This document shows positions 25,201-36,053 of a stretch of 64,000 nucleotides of DNA, one piece after another. Position 1 is the first letter of the stretch. Each line of letters starts with the position of its first letter. Origin of the DNA: Vitrella brassicaformis (taxonomy: Eukaryota > Sar > Vitrellaceae); the NCBI GenBank assembly GCA_001179505.1, contig CDMY01000677.1:95159-159158 (forward strand). Reading direction: 5' to 3'. Under the pieces are notes generated by a model that was given only the letters and a program-made list of their open reading frames with translations, was not told the DNA's origin and did not search any database. Both the position numbers and the translations under genes were made by a program.

Positions 25201-25391
25201 CGCAACGACACAACACGCACGCCTCTGTCTGTGTACCCCCCCGCCCCCGCGAGCCAGTCACTCAGATCAGATCACGAACACACACATGCAGCCCCCAGCC
25301 CCAGCCCCCATCCATCCATCCATCCATGTGTGTGGCTCGTGGGTCGGTCGGTCGGTGTCGCCGTGTGTGTGGTGTGGTGTGGTTTGTTTAG
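22246..25391. other. 3.1-kb gene-poor, microsatellite-rich convergent interval
   Basis: No supported exon on either strand. Contents seen: GAGTGAGTGAGT-type run (~22589-22611), GCAAG pentanucleotide repeats (~22718-22741), (CCAT)n at ~23430-23450, ~24543-24555, 25109-25145 and 25309-25328, (GTCT)n at ~24630-24650, and a 21-bp unit starting CCCCCTCTCAATTACACC present twice in tandem at ~24354-24395. The palindrome AGGGTACCCT lies at ~22295. Open frames here read as low-complexity Ser/His/Arg and are not credible. It separates the stops of two convergent genes, so 3' UTRs and termination sites are the expected content; a non-coding RNA cannot be excluded. Confidence 0.55.
24354..24395. repeat. 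21-bp tandem duplication
   Basis: The unit that includes CTCAATTACACCAACC occurs twice back to back within the gene-poor interval, followed by CAATTG. Probably a replication-slippage product. Confidence 0.6.
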
Positions 25392-26745
25392 TTATTCGGC
25401 GGCCCCTCCTCCCCCTCTCGGTGCGAACCGGCCCCGACCACGACCGCGACCGCCCCGACCGCGTCCACGACCACTGACACACAACACCACACAAGAGAGC
25501 ACATGTGTCAGTTTCTCGTCAGCTGTATTCTTTGGTGTATTGTCTTACCGTCCTCTGGGTCCGCCGCCGCCCTCATCGCCGCCATATCCGTTCATCTCGC
25601 CGTAGTTGTTGTGGTAGCCCCCTTCATCGCCGCCGCCATAGCCCCCTCCCCTGCCCCTGTAGCCGCCGCCCCGGCCCCGCCCGCGGCCGCGGCCGCCCCG
25701 TCCGCCACGGTAGTTGTGCACCTCCTCGTCGCCGCCCTCATCGTGATCGTAGAACCCGCCACCGCGACCACGACCACTGACAGACATCAAGATCAACACA
25801 GACAGACATGCTGGAGGGGCTGGTGGCAATGTGTGGCGTGCTCTTCTCTCTTACCGTGGTCTGTACCCCCCGCCTCTGAAGCCGCCCCCGCCCGAGGGTC
25901 CGTAGCCGTAGCCCTCGTCGTAGAAGCCACCACGCCCGCGATACGGACGGAAACCGCCGCGATATCCGCCGCGGAAACCTCCTGGCATGGCAAACACACC
26001 AGGGAGCGAATGGTAGGAAGGGTGACTGTGGTGTGTTGTTTTGTTGCGTACGTCCTCTGCCGCGTCCTCTGTATTCTCCGTTGGTGTACTCCTTGACCAT
26101 GTCGTCGGACAGGGGCGCCTGGTAGCCGGGGTCGTCGGTCTTGAGCGGATCCAAACTCACCTGCAATGCAGTGCAATGCAATGCACACACAGCCACACAC
26201 CACACACACACTTATGCGGCTGTTGAGCCCTTGGTTAAGAGGGGTGTGTGTGTGTGGTGTGTGTGTGTGCGCGTGTGTGTGTGTGTGTGTGTGTTGACTG
26301 ACCGTGATTTCGATGAATGAGACGTTGCGCGTGTGGAGGACCTTGTCGAGTCCCTCCTCGAGGGGCAGGTACTCGTCCGTGATGGCCAGCGTCCCGCACT
26401 TGTTGAGCTGGTGGATCCCATGCACACGGCGCTTCAGGATCTCAACCAACGTCACCGCCTGCACACACACGTCCACCACACACATGGAGTGCATTGCAGA
26501 GAGAGATGCGAATCACGCCACAGTGTGCCGACATACTCGGTGCTTTCGATGTCTCCCCGCCCCATCTGAGTTACCTGGTGTATGGCGTTGCCGGTGGCCT
26601 TGATGACGAGCTCTCGTTTCTCCCGCTCGCTGAGCACCTTGCTGGCGTACGACACGTAGTTGATGACACGCCCGTTGGTCGACACGCGGATCTCGCCCTC
26701 CTTGGCGGGCTCGGGCTCCTTGTCAACTCGACGGTACTTGTCCAT
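25392..26745 (-). CDS. Alba-domain DNA/RNA-binding protein with C-terminal RGG repeats
   Basis: Exon 1 starts at 26745 with MDKYRRVDKEPEPAKEG, then EIRVSTNGRVINYVSYASKVL and ELVIKATGNAIHQ; exon 2 continues AVTLVEILKRRVHGIHQLN, LAITDEYLPLEEGLDK and VSFIEITVS: the full Alba fold (beta1, helix 1, conserved K-A-x-G-x-A-I, helix 2 KRR, GLHQ-like loop, C-terminal strands). Later exons are Gly/Arg/Tyr repeats (RGGYRGGFRPYRGRGG, GRGRGGGFYDHDEGGDEE, NYRGGRGGRGRGRGRGG) ending RFAPRGGGGAAE-stop at 25392. Alba–RGG proteins of alveolates and plants bind RNA and act in translational control and stress granules; here that role is inferred. Each RGG exon is split by a short intron. It is divergent with the gene at 27073; two TGCGAGCT octamers lie between them. 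Confidence 0.85.
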
Positions 26746-26922
26746 CCTCCTCTCTCTGTGGAGTAGACCACCAACAGCTCACCTCAGGAGCTCACGCAGC
26801 CGGTGGTTGGTGGAAAGAGGGACGGACGGCAGGCGGTGTGCCGGGCGGGCTGCTCGCGAGATCTCGCTCCCTGCAGGAAGGGAGATCTTGCCCTTTCGTG
26901 GCTTGAGTGTTCGAGATCGGAA

Positions 26923-26947
26923 TGCGAGCTTAGAGCTTTTGCGAGCT
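26923..26947 (+). promoter_or_regulatory. Pair of TGCGAGCT octamers in a divergent promoter
   Basis: Copies at 26923-26930 and 26940-26947 (both followed by T), 17 bp apart, between the Alba gene start (26745, minus) and the coiled-coil gene start (27073, plus). Confidence 0.5.
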
Positions 26948-27072
26948 TCTCTTTTGTGCTCCAGTCTTTTCCTTCCCTGTCCTTGCCCACGCGCCAACGG
27001 CTTCCGGCAGGGCATCAATCAGCGAAATCGGCAGTTTGTTCATCATTCATTGAGACGGTGAGTGAGACGAGG

Positions 27073-29484
27073 ATGGCGAGTCGTCCTGCGCGTTCATCGT
27101 TCGACGTCGACGCCCGGCTGGACGCGGCTTTGCAAGAAATCCAGCTGCTCGAGAGCCTGGACAGCCCCCGCCGCCTCCCCGAGGGCGCCAACAGCATCAT
27201 GAATGGCCCTGCCTCTGCAGTGGGAGGCGGAGGGCCTACTGCAGCTGCTGCAGCCGAAACGCGTTCGTTGCCGCTGCCGCCCCTGACGCCACCAGTTGCG
27301 GAGAGGGCGTCGCCGGGGAGTGCGCTGGCCGTGCTGCCGTCGAGGGCTGAGAATGTGCGACGGGCTGACACAGGTACCTGAGGGGAGTGGAGTGGATGGA
27401 GAGAGATGTGGGCATGGCAGGCGGTGATGGCGATGTGGGTCATCGGGTTACTGTTCTATGTTTTGTGTGACCAGCGTGTGTGCGTGCGCTGCGAAAGGCG
27501 CAGGAGACCATTCGCGCGATACAGGACGAGAGGGAGAGGCTCACCGGCAAACTCACCAAGGTCCGTGCCTGCGTCCATGGCCTCCCTTTTGGGAGTCAGT
27601 CAGCCGAGTTTGGGGCCTATGCATTGCAATGCATCCATCCTACACATCCATCCGCTTGCGCGCCTGGCTGCCTGCACTGACTGCATTGTGTGGTGTGTCA
27701 GGAGTGTGACCGTCTGGCCGGTGAGAACTCCCAGCTGTCGAACACCCTGGACCGCACCCAATCGGCGCTCAGTGAGTGCCAGGAGGAGAAGCGACACATG
27801 GCCGCGGAAATCGACGAGGTCGGTCGGTCGGTCGGTGACAAAGCGCTGGGGGGAGCCATGCACAAACAATAAGGTGCCTGCCGCTCCTGTGTTGCATCTT
27901 TGCCTTGTCGGTGCAGTTGCGTGCTCGGCTGCACCAGGCGGAGAGTGAGCGGGGCGACCTGCGGGAGAGGAACCAATACATGGAGAGGGAACAGAAGGTC
28001 GGTGAGGCGGGTCAGTCAGTCAGGCAACACCCAGCGCACTGCACCGCACGCCCTTGGAGCCACAACCATGTGTGTCTGTTATCTGGGCCGTTCGTTCAGT
28101 CGTTCCGTCTGCGGATGGAGCAGAGCGCTCGGGAGCTCAAGCAGCGAGTGGAGGTGAGCCAGACAGACAGACAGACAGAAGACCATGACGCGCAATGAAT
28201 GCATCACTCGCCATGTGTGTGTGGTTGCGGGTATGGGTGTTCCTGTCTGTCAGGACGCAGAGCGGTTCAATTCTGAGATGTCCGAGTCCCACAGGCTGAC
28301 ACAAGTCCGCTGTAAAGAGCTCACACAGACCCTGCACGCTTGCATCAGGGAACGGTCAGTCGGTGAACCAATCAATGCCTACACTCACAGGACACCGACA
28401 AAGGCAAAGGGTCAAGCGTCTGGTCCATGCCATGCCATGAAATGCCTGCAGGTGCCAGCTGCTCAAGTTGGTGAGTGACGTGCTGGAGACGTCGATCGAC
28501 CTCTTCTACAACCCCACGCCCTTCTTCAAGGCACACGTAAGTAACCCACATGACATAATGACATCAGCGACAGACACCCACAGGCACATCACATAAGCAC
28601 ACACACACGGTCACGTGTGACTCTGGTCGTACGGCTGCGTGCATGGGCTGGGCGGGTGGTCAGGTGCGTGAAGTGTCGAATGGCCGCCGGCCGTCGTCTG
28701 TGTTTGTCGGTGCGGGGAGCAGGAGGGGCAAATACCCTACCGTCAGGCTGGTCCCTAAAGCAGACGAGCCGCCCATCAAGGTCAGTCAGTCAGTCAGTCA
28801 GCACAGCATCTGTGTTGGGCATAGATTCACAGGATGTGTGTGACAGGGCCGCATGTTGGGTGAGATCGGTGCGGTCGTGGCGGCCCTCGAGCGAGAAATG
28901 CACGAAACGGCCGTCGAATTCCACGCAATGGTATCTATCCCACCTAACCCCACACACATCAGAGAGACACCTCACCTCTCGTGTCTGTCTATGTCTGTCT
29001 GTGGTATGTTATGTGTGTGCAGTTGCGTCGGATGCAGGACGAGGCAGACAGAAACACCCAGCTGGTGGCCCTCTGCCCCGACCACCCATCAGCAGAGGCG
29101 ATTCTCGTCGTCCTCGACGAGGTCAACCGCCGAGCAGACAGGCGCCTCGCCGACCGCCCGGCCACGTCGCCATCCCTCCCGCCACAACGCCCCAAATTCG
29201 GCGAGAGAGGGCAGCAGCGAAGGGGCAAGTCGGCCGGCCCACGAGTGGAGAGGGAATCGGGCGACGGGCGTGCTGGTGGTGATGGTGGAGGTGTGGTGCC
29301 GCGGGGGGCGCTGCTGGGCGAGAGGATAGACTGGGGGAGTGAGAGGGAGTCGTTTCACGCCTTGGCCAAGGCCATGGAGACCAAGTGGGCTCAGCTGCAG
29401 AAGCTGCACAAGGTTTCTAACCAGGCCGCACAGAAACAGAGAGGGGGTGGCGCGGGGGGCGGGTGTGGGGGCTACTGCAGATGA
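27073..29484 (+). CDS. Coiled-coil hypothetical protein
   Basis: ATG 27073 opens MASRPARSSFDVDARLDAAL, EIQLLESLDSPRRLPEG and an Ala/Pro-rich linker. Successive short exons, each bounded by GT-AG, give heptad-type helices: ALRKAQETIRAIQDERERL, ECDRLAGENSQLSNTLDR, LRARLHQAESERGDLRERN, SFRLRMEQSARELKQRVE, DAERFNSEMSESHRLTQ, CQLLKLVSDVLETSIDLFY, GRMLGEIGAVVAALEREM, LRRMQDEADRNTQLVAL. The end is Arg/Gly-rich, then ALAKAMETKWAQLQKLHK and a Gly run before TGA at 29482-29484. The plan resembles cytoskeletal or centrosomal coiled-coil proteins, but coiled coils are not diagnostic and I recognise no family. Introns contain (GTCG)n and (GTCA)n runs. Confidence 0.6.
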
Positions 29485-29812
29485 CGAAATCTGTGTGTGT
29501 GTGTGTGTGCATATGTTGATTGCATGTGTGTGGACCGCTGCTCGTGTGGCGGGAATGCCACTCACAATACTGAATGCGATTGCGACGTTAACTTGCAATC
29601 TGTCGCGCCTCAAGACGTCCATTCACCTGTTCACAAGTTCCCAGGTTGCTGTCTGTGTCTGGCTGGACACACACAAAACGGTGCACGCGCCGATCCTTAG
29701 AATATTACCACTCACTCGGCCAGACAGGGAAGGAAGGCATCATCAATCAGCTGATAGAGATACATCACACCACACGACTCTCTGGCGACAATTCAATTCC
29801 CCACAGGCTATC
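29485..29812. other. Short convergent intergenic interval
   Basis: 328 bp between two convergent stops. A (GT)n tract lies at ~29491-29509. No coding or RNA feature is visible. Confidence 0.5.
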
Positions 29813-30979
29813 CTATCCCGCACCCCCCCCTCTCCGCCTTCCACTCTCTTCTGACCTAACAAGCCTCGCGGCCTCATCATTTTCATGCCTATGTCGGCTC
29901 TCCCGGCCCTCTATCAGCCCAGACACCCCCCTGCCCCCCTCTAGCTGTCCCACATGACCGTCGTCGTCTGATTCCTCATCGCCCGAGTCGTCGGGGAGCT
30001 CGTCCTCGCTGTCGACGTCACTCTCGCCCTCGTCGTATCTGGTGTCATCTCTGTTGGGCATGAGGTTGAAGGCGGGGTGGATGGGCTGCCGGTCGGTGTA
30101 CACGTAGCGGCCGGCTGATGGGTCCCACGACATGGCCTCAGATCGATACCTGTCGTGGAAACACGACACACACGGCAGGGCGGTGTAGTGTAGTGGCTTT
30201 GATGGCGGTCTCCGCTGGTCTGTCTGTCTGATCTGTTGCCAGACCAGACCTGGGTCTCTTAGCGACTCGTTTGGGCATGCTGAAGACGGGTTTCTTGGTG
30301 GGCATATGGCGCTTGAACTCCATCAGCATGCCGTCCATCTGCGTGATGTGGTGGTACTTTGGCACCGGGGCCACCCGCCAGGCACACAGACACCGGTACT
30401 GCGAGGTGCCGCAGCCCGACCCGCACCTGGGGCCGCACACGCCCTCCTTCTGCCACTTGAGGCAGTACTGGTGCCGATTCAGCCGCTTGCCCTCCAGCCG
30501 TGCCATGCCGATCGTCAGCAGCGCACGGCCGCCATTGCGCCAGTCGTTGGGGAAGCGAGGGACGAGCGCACAGGGGACCTGAGCAGTACAGCCGACAATA
30601 AGGGACAAGAGGCGAGGGCATACCATGCCAGTGCAACAGGAATCAGCACGCGCCCGAGTTGAGTGGTCTTTCTCTCACCTTTGTGGTGGGGTATACGGGG
30701 TCATTCAGCGGCTTGCCATGGATGTGCTGACCTGATATATCCAGACATCCACACAGCACAGAGCAGACACACACGAAGGCGTCAGTCACCCGGTAGTTCC
30801 CTCCATGGATCTTTGTTGCAGAGAGCAGGCCTCAAAGCGTCGGTCGTGTGGCATCCGTCCAGCATTCATTCTGCGTACGTACCTCTGTAGCCAATGGGCC
30901 GTCTGCCAGGCGGGCCCTTGGGAGGCTTGAGCTTGATGACTGTCTTGGTCACCTCCTGACGAAACGGACTCGAACTCAT
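29813..30979 (-). CDS. Hypothetical Cys-cluster protein with acidic C-terminus
   Basis: Exons on the minus strand: MSSSPFRQEVTKTVIKLKPP, KGPPGRRPIGYR (30979 to ~30882), QHIHGKPLNDPVYPTTK (~30735-30680), then VPCALVPRFPNDWRNGGR, LEGKRLNRHQYCLKWQKEG, VCGPRCGSGCGTSQYRCLC and QMDGMLMEFKRHMPTKKP, and finally YRSEAMSWDPSAGRYVYTD, ESDVDSEDELPDDSGDEES. The junction ...KRPR-YRSEAMSW is in phase. Six or more Cys and one His in ~30 residues suggest a zinc-binding knuckle. The Asp/Ser/Glu tail with DSEDE is reminiscent of chromatin proteins. I cannot assign a family. The start at 30979 is preferred over an overlapping ATG at 30986 because only it continues into KTVIKLKPPKGPPGRR. The start interval holds two AGCTCGCA octamers. 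Confidence 0.5.
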
Positions 30980-31064
30980 CTCTCATAAGCAGACTGCCGA
31001 GTAGGGAGAGGATGGACAAGTAGGCCGATTGAGGGAGGGCACTTCCACTGTGCACTTCCCTTGA

Positions 31065-31086
31065 AGCTCGCAATTTGAAGCTCGCA
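31065..31086 (-). promoter_or_regulatory. Pair of TGCGAGCT octamers in a divergent promoter
   Basis: AAGCTCGCA occurs twice in plus-strand reading, octamers at 31065-31072 and 31079-31086, spaced 14 bp, between the gene start at 30979 (minus) and the PP2C start at 31243 (plus). Confidence 0.5.
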
Positions 31087-31242
31087 CCCGCCGAGGAGTC
31101 GTCTACTCCACAGGCGCAGCATCGCAGGCCTTTCTGGAGCCACGTGAAGCGGCGTGATTGTAGCTGAGGCGATTGAGCCCTGTCTCATCTCGAGTACCGT
31201 CTTTGGATGCGCGCGGCGCATTGTTGACGGCCTGCCAGTAGC

Positions 31243-34200
31243 ATGGGAGCGTACCTTTCCCAGCCGCGCACCGACAAGGTGGGCAGCCATGGACCGACCT
31301 CACCAGGGCGGCATGGCATGTAGGTGGAGGTGCGTGTGTTGTGTGTGGCGTGTGTTGTGTGTGTGCAGGACTCGGAGGATGGAGGGGATCTCAGCTCCGG
31401 TGTCTCACGGTTCGGAGTCAGCAGCATGTAAGCCCACCGACGCGCCGGGAGATGCCTAACCTAATGGCCGCGTGCGTGAGTGTTGTTGGCTGTGCGCTGT
31501 GTGTCGTATTCTCACTCAGGCAAGGGTGGCGTCAGACAATGGAGGACGCCCACCTCGCCAAGCCTGACTTTGCGGACACCGCGGCTGTCTATGGCGTTTT
31601 TGATGGTGAGCGGAGCGGGCGCCATGGGCCAGGCCACGGGCATTCTGGTCGATGCCTGCTGGTTATGTGACCTCTGTGTGTGTGTGTGCATCATCCATCA
31701 ATCAGGTCACGGTGGCCATGCCGTGTCGAATTGGGTTGCGAAGCATCTGTGTGACGTGTTGAAGGAGCAGCTGCAGTCGGCTCCACGAAATGCCGATCAA
31801 GACCCATCGGCCGCTGACGCGTAAACAGAACACGCGCACATGACGCGCCGCGGCCCCCTGCACATGTGCTTCTATGCGTGTGTGCAGTCATCCGGAGGAC
31901 GTCCGAGCGGTCAAGGCAGCACTAGCCAGGGTGAGAGGGCTGACTGACTGAGAGGAACTGATTGGCGTATCGCTCGCGACCACACTGACTGGGGCTGGTT
32001 CGTTGTGTTGTTTGTATGTTGTGTGTATCAATCAGACGTTTCTCACGTTGGATGAGCGCATGCAGAAGCCCGAGTCGCGGCGGGAGCTCAAGGAACTCCA
32101 CGAGGAGATCAAAACGGTATATAGATCACCACGGACTGCCGTGTCACCCACCACACCTGATAGACATCACATCCACTCTCACTGCCATGCCGCCCTTTTT
32201 CTCTCCCACCCGACCCCACCCACAATCATTCAGAAGCAAGCCGCGAGTTCCGACGACGCCGATGACGAGGCCGAGGAGGATTCTCCGCTGGCCGACGCCT
32301 CCGGCGGCCTCCCTCCTCTGCTCAGACAGCTGCTGGGCGTGGGAGTGCCACGGGGCCGTGGCAGGGGCAGCAGGGGCCGCGGCAACAGGGGCGGCGGGGG
32401 CGGGGGACCTCCCAGTGGTCCTGGTGGTCCTGGTGGTCCTCCTGGTATGGGCGGCCGGGGCGGTGGAGGTGGAGGAGGTGGTGGCGGCGGTTTCCTGATC
32501 CGGTTCACCGACGGGCAGGGGCGGGAGCGCATCGTGCCCATATCCATGGGAGGTGAGCCAGCCAGGGAGGGAGGGAGGGAGGGAGGGTCAGTGAGAGTGG
32601 TGTGGTATAGGCGGGTGCATCACTCGGTGTCTGCGTTNNNNNNNNNNNNNNNNNNNNNNNNNNNNNNNNNNNNNNNNNNNNNNNNNNNNNNNNNNNNNNN
32701 NNNNNNNNNNNNNNNNNNNNNNNNNNNNNNNNNNNNNNNNNNNNNNNNNNNNNNNNNNNNNNNNNNNNNNNNNNNNNNNNNNNNNNNNNNNNNNNNNNNN
32801 NNNNNNNNNNNNNNNNNNNNNNNNNNNNNNNNNNNNNNNNNNNNNNNNNNNNNNNNNNNNNNNNNNNNNNNNNNNNNNNNNNNNNNNNNNNNNNNNNNNN
32901 NNNNNNNNNNNNNNNNNNNNNNNNNNNNNNNNNNNNNGTGTCTGCGTTGCTATGCGTGGATGGATGGTGGTGTGGTCAGAGTTGGGTGGCGATGATGACG
33001 ACGACGATGACGACATATCTGACGATGTGGAGATCGGCATGGCGCGGACGCACCAGCGGGGCGGCGGCGGGTCCGCACAGATCGAGGAACTCGACGACGT
33101 CGAACACCCAGACACCACCGCAACCCAACACAGTAAGCCAAGCCCCGACACAGACAGATAGGCTAGACTGCCCACCTACGTGTTGTGTTGTCTGTCTGGT
33201 GCATTCAGGCGTTCCGTCGGGCGATGAGGCTGCCCCGCCGCGCATCGTCGAGGAGCCGAATGAGGAGAGCATGGAGGACAAGGGCACCGGCGGTGCGCAG
33301 CCCGTCGACGAGTCCACCCGGCAGCCCGTCGACGAGTCCACCCGGCCGCCCGCCACTCCCGTGTTCGGCACCGACGCCGAGCCCAACGAGACGATGGCCA
33401 TGGAGACGGACGAGGACCCTCCCGAGCCCGCACCCTCCCCCGCCCCGGCCGTGCCCCTGCCACCGCCACCCTCACAGGACACGGGCGGCCCACAGACACA
33501 CCCATACGCGGAGCACCCCGATGCCGCCATGCCTGAGATCGCGGCTGCCGCCGCCGCCGCCATCAGTGGGGCGCAGTCGGCCAAGGACGATTTTGACAAG
33601 ACGCAGTCGCTGCACTTTGGCGGCCAGTATCGCAACATGGTGCCGACCGACACACACGAGCAGGGAGAGGGGGCAGGGGAGGAGGGCAAGCCGATGGGGC
33701 TAGGCGGCGAGGGTGCTGCTGAGGGTGAGGGCGATGCCGCCGCGCCCCAGGCGACCACCACCACCACCACCGGACGCAAGAAGGCCCAGCCGAAGAAGCG
33801 CGTCAAGGCGGAGGGAGGGGAGCCCGCGGTTGCTGGGAGCAACAAGTCGCCGGCGTCGTCGGCCGGCGGCTCGTCGCCTCCCCGTTCGCCGAAGCGCAAG
33901 ATCAACGGCCGCAAGAAGGGCAACGGCGAGGAGGGGGACGAGGGCGAAGAGGGCGAGGAGGTTGGCGCTGAGGAGGATGAGGACAAGATAATGGACGAGG
34001 GCGAGGGCGACGCTCCTGAGGATGGGGAGGAGCAGACGCTCGCACAGGGACAGGGACCCGAGGATGCTGCTGCTGCTGCTGACGCGTAAGTGATCCACCT
34101 ACCCACCACTCGACTCGTTGACCACACGCATTCATTGTGTTGTGCCTGTCTGTACGTGTGTGTCTTGTGTTGGCTGGCTGTGTCGATTGACCAGCGATGA

Positions 34201-36053
34201 CACGGACAACATCACGTCAGCGGAGCAGTTGGCGGCGGACATTAATGCCAAGGAGGCCGGTGGCGCTGGTGTGAGTGGGATGGACATGGACGAGGACGAG
34301 GACTCACTCATGATGAGCCCCTTCACGCCAGAGGGCTGCGGCAGCACGGCCGTCGTCGCCTTCGTCATGGGGGGGTACGCTACTCCCGACTAGCTAACAC
34401 CACACCCTCACTCCACTCACTGCAGCAATGCATGGGGTGCTGTGAGTGCTGTGTCTTGTGTCTGTCTGCAGTGGCGATACCCGTCGTTTGATTGTGGCTA
34501 ATGCGGGCGACTCGCGATGCGTTCTCTCTCGAGCAGGTAGGTCATCAATGAGAGAGAGAAAGAAACAAAGAAGGGAACACAGGGCGACTGTGGTATGGTA
34601 TGGTGTGGTGTGTGTGCAGGTGTTGCGCATGCCATGTCGCACGACCACAAGCCCGACCTGCCCAGCGAGACGGAGCGCATCCACGCCGCTGGCGGATCGG
34701 TACTTACAGCCACACACACACACACACACGCTCAGACCACACTCAGGCGGGGCGGCCTCATCCACTCCACACATCTGTGTTGTGTGATGATGGTGTGTGT
34801 GTGTTTACTGAATGGTTCTTCCTGTGAGCAGATTATGAACGGTCGTGTGGACGGCAATTTGAACCTGTCTCGTTCCCTGGGTGACCTCCACTACAAGCGG
34901 GACAAAGACCGACCCCCGCAGCAGCAGCGTGTAAGGCCCACACACACACACACACACACACAAACTGTCGACCGACACATTTGGCCGTGTGTGTGCTTCG
35001 CTTCCTTTATGCCTGCCTCCATATATCAGATAACTGCCGATCCCGAGATATCAGTGATGGAGTTGTCGGACGAGGACGAGTTCGCCATACTGGCATGCGA
35101 CGGAATATGGTGTGTATGTATGGCACACAACACACAAACCACCACCACCACCACACACACACGCATTCATATCTGTCTCTGTCTCTGTCTCTCTCCGTGC
35201 GTCTTGTCTGTCGGTTAAGGGATTGTTTGACGTCTCAGCAGGCGGTGGATTTCGTGCGGCAGCGCCTCTTCCAATACGAAGTCACTGATGGGGCCGGTGA
35301 GGGAGGGAGGGAGAGAGAGAGAGAGAGGGACAGAGGGACAGAGGCAGCGCACGACGATCGACGTGTGTGTATGGTGTGTTTCTGCCTACTTGCATGGCAT
35401 GCAGCCGAGCCCTCGTTGTCCAAGATTTGCGAGGCCATGTGCGACCACTGCCTGGCGGCAAGTAAGACAGAAAGACCAGCAGACATCCATCCATCAATGA
35501 TGACTGGGAGAGAGCGATAAATGCGATGGACGTCAGTCATCTCATCCTGTCCTGTGTGTGTTGTCTGTCCGTCTTGTGTGGTTCATTCAGATGCCATGCA
35601 GTCAGAGGGCATCGGCTGCGACAACATGACCGCTCTCATACTCGTAACCACCGCACCGCATGCACAGGCCAGGCGATGGATTGGAGGAATGCCCCTCTTG
35701 TCTGTCTGTCTGTCTGTCTGTCTGCGCCTGATTTCCTCTTTGCATGTGTGACTCTCTGTCTGTGTGTCAGCAACTGAACCCGCTGAGTCGCATTTTGGCT
35801 CACCCGCCCCCGCCACACGACCCTAATGGACGAAACAATAACAACAACAACACTGCCACAGGTTGGGTTAGCTTAGGTCCACACACAGCCATCCATCCCC
35901 ATCACACAGACAGACAGAACTCCCAAGTCCATGCCTCACTGTGTCGTGTCTGTCGTGTGGTGTGCTGCCATGGCTGGTGTGTGTGCAGGTGGCCCCCCGT
36001 CTGGTGATGCGTCGACCACAGCCAGCGAGGAGCCCACTGCCATGGACGAGTGA
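31243..36053 (+). CDS. PP2C-family Ser/Thr phosphatase, PPM1G (PP2C-gamma) type
   Basis: Exon 1 (31243-31278) encodes MGAYLSQPRTDK, the typical PPM1G N-terminus; exon 2 (31369-~31428) encodes DSEDGGDLSSGVSRFGVSS; exon 3 (31520-31605) joins as MQGWRQTMEDAH...AVYGVFDG, followed by GHGGHAVSNWVAKHL: the R-x-x-MEDAH and DGHGG metal-site motifs. A long insertion comes next: an acidic linker, an Arg/Gly-rich block (GRGRGSRGRGNRGGGG), a Gly run, a poly-Asp exon and a Glu/Ala/Lys-rich region with two PVDESTR repeats. The catalytic half resumes with GSTAVVAFVMG, GDTRRLIVANAGDSRCVLS, AHAMSHDHKPD, GNLNLSRSLGD, ILACDGIW and GIGCDNMTALI. It stops at 36051-36053 after SEEPTAMDE. PP2C enzymes use two Mn/Mg ions to remove phosphate from Ser/Thr; the gamma type, with an internal acidic domain, is nuclear and linked to splicing and histones. 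An intron contains the second 300-N gap. Confidence 0.9.
32638..32937. other. Assembly gap (300 N), intronic
   Basis: Lies in a PP2C intron between donor ~32553 and acceptor ~32980. The 11 bases before the gap (GTGTCTGCGTT) are identical to the 11 after it, so the true gap may be zero or negative in length. Confidence 0.9.

Noticed and set aside
24446-25261. Minus-strand 271-aa Cys/Val-rich open frame
   Set aside because: Arises from microsatellites (CCAT, CAGA, AC); no start context or conserved motif.
22587-25330. CRISPR-like or satellite array
   Set aside because: Only 4-5 bp simple repeats and one 21-bp duplication; no spaced repeats, and the genome is eukaryotic.
32976-34127. Long minus-strand open frame (383 aa) opposite the PP2C gene
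   Set aside because: Antisense shadow of a GC-rich acidic coding region; low-complexity Ser/Pro/Ala with no domain.
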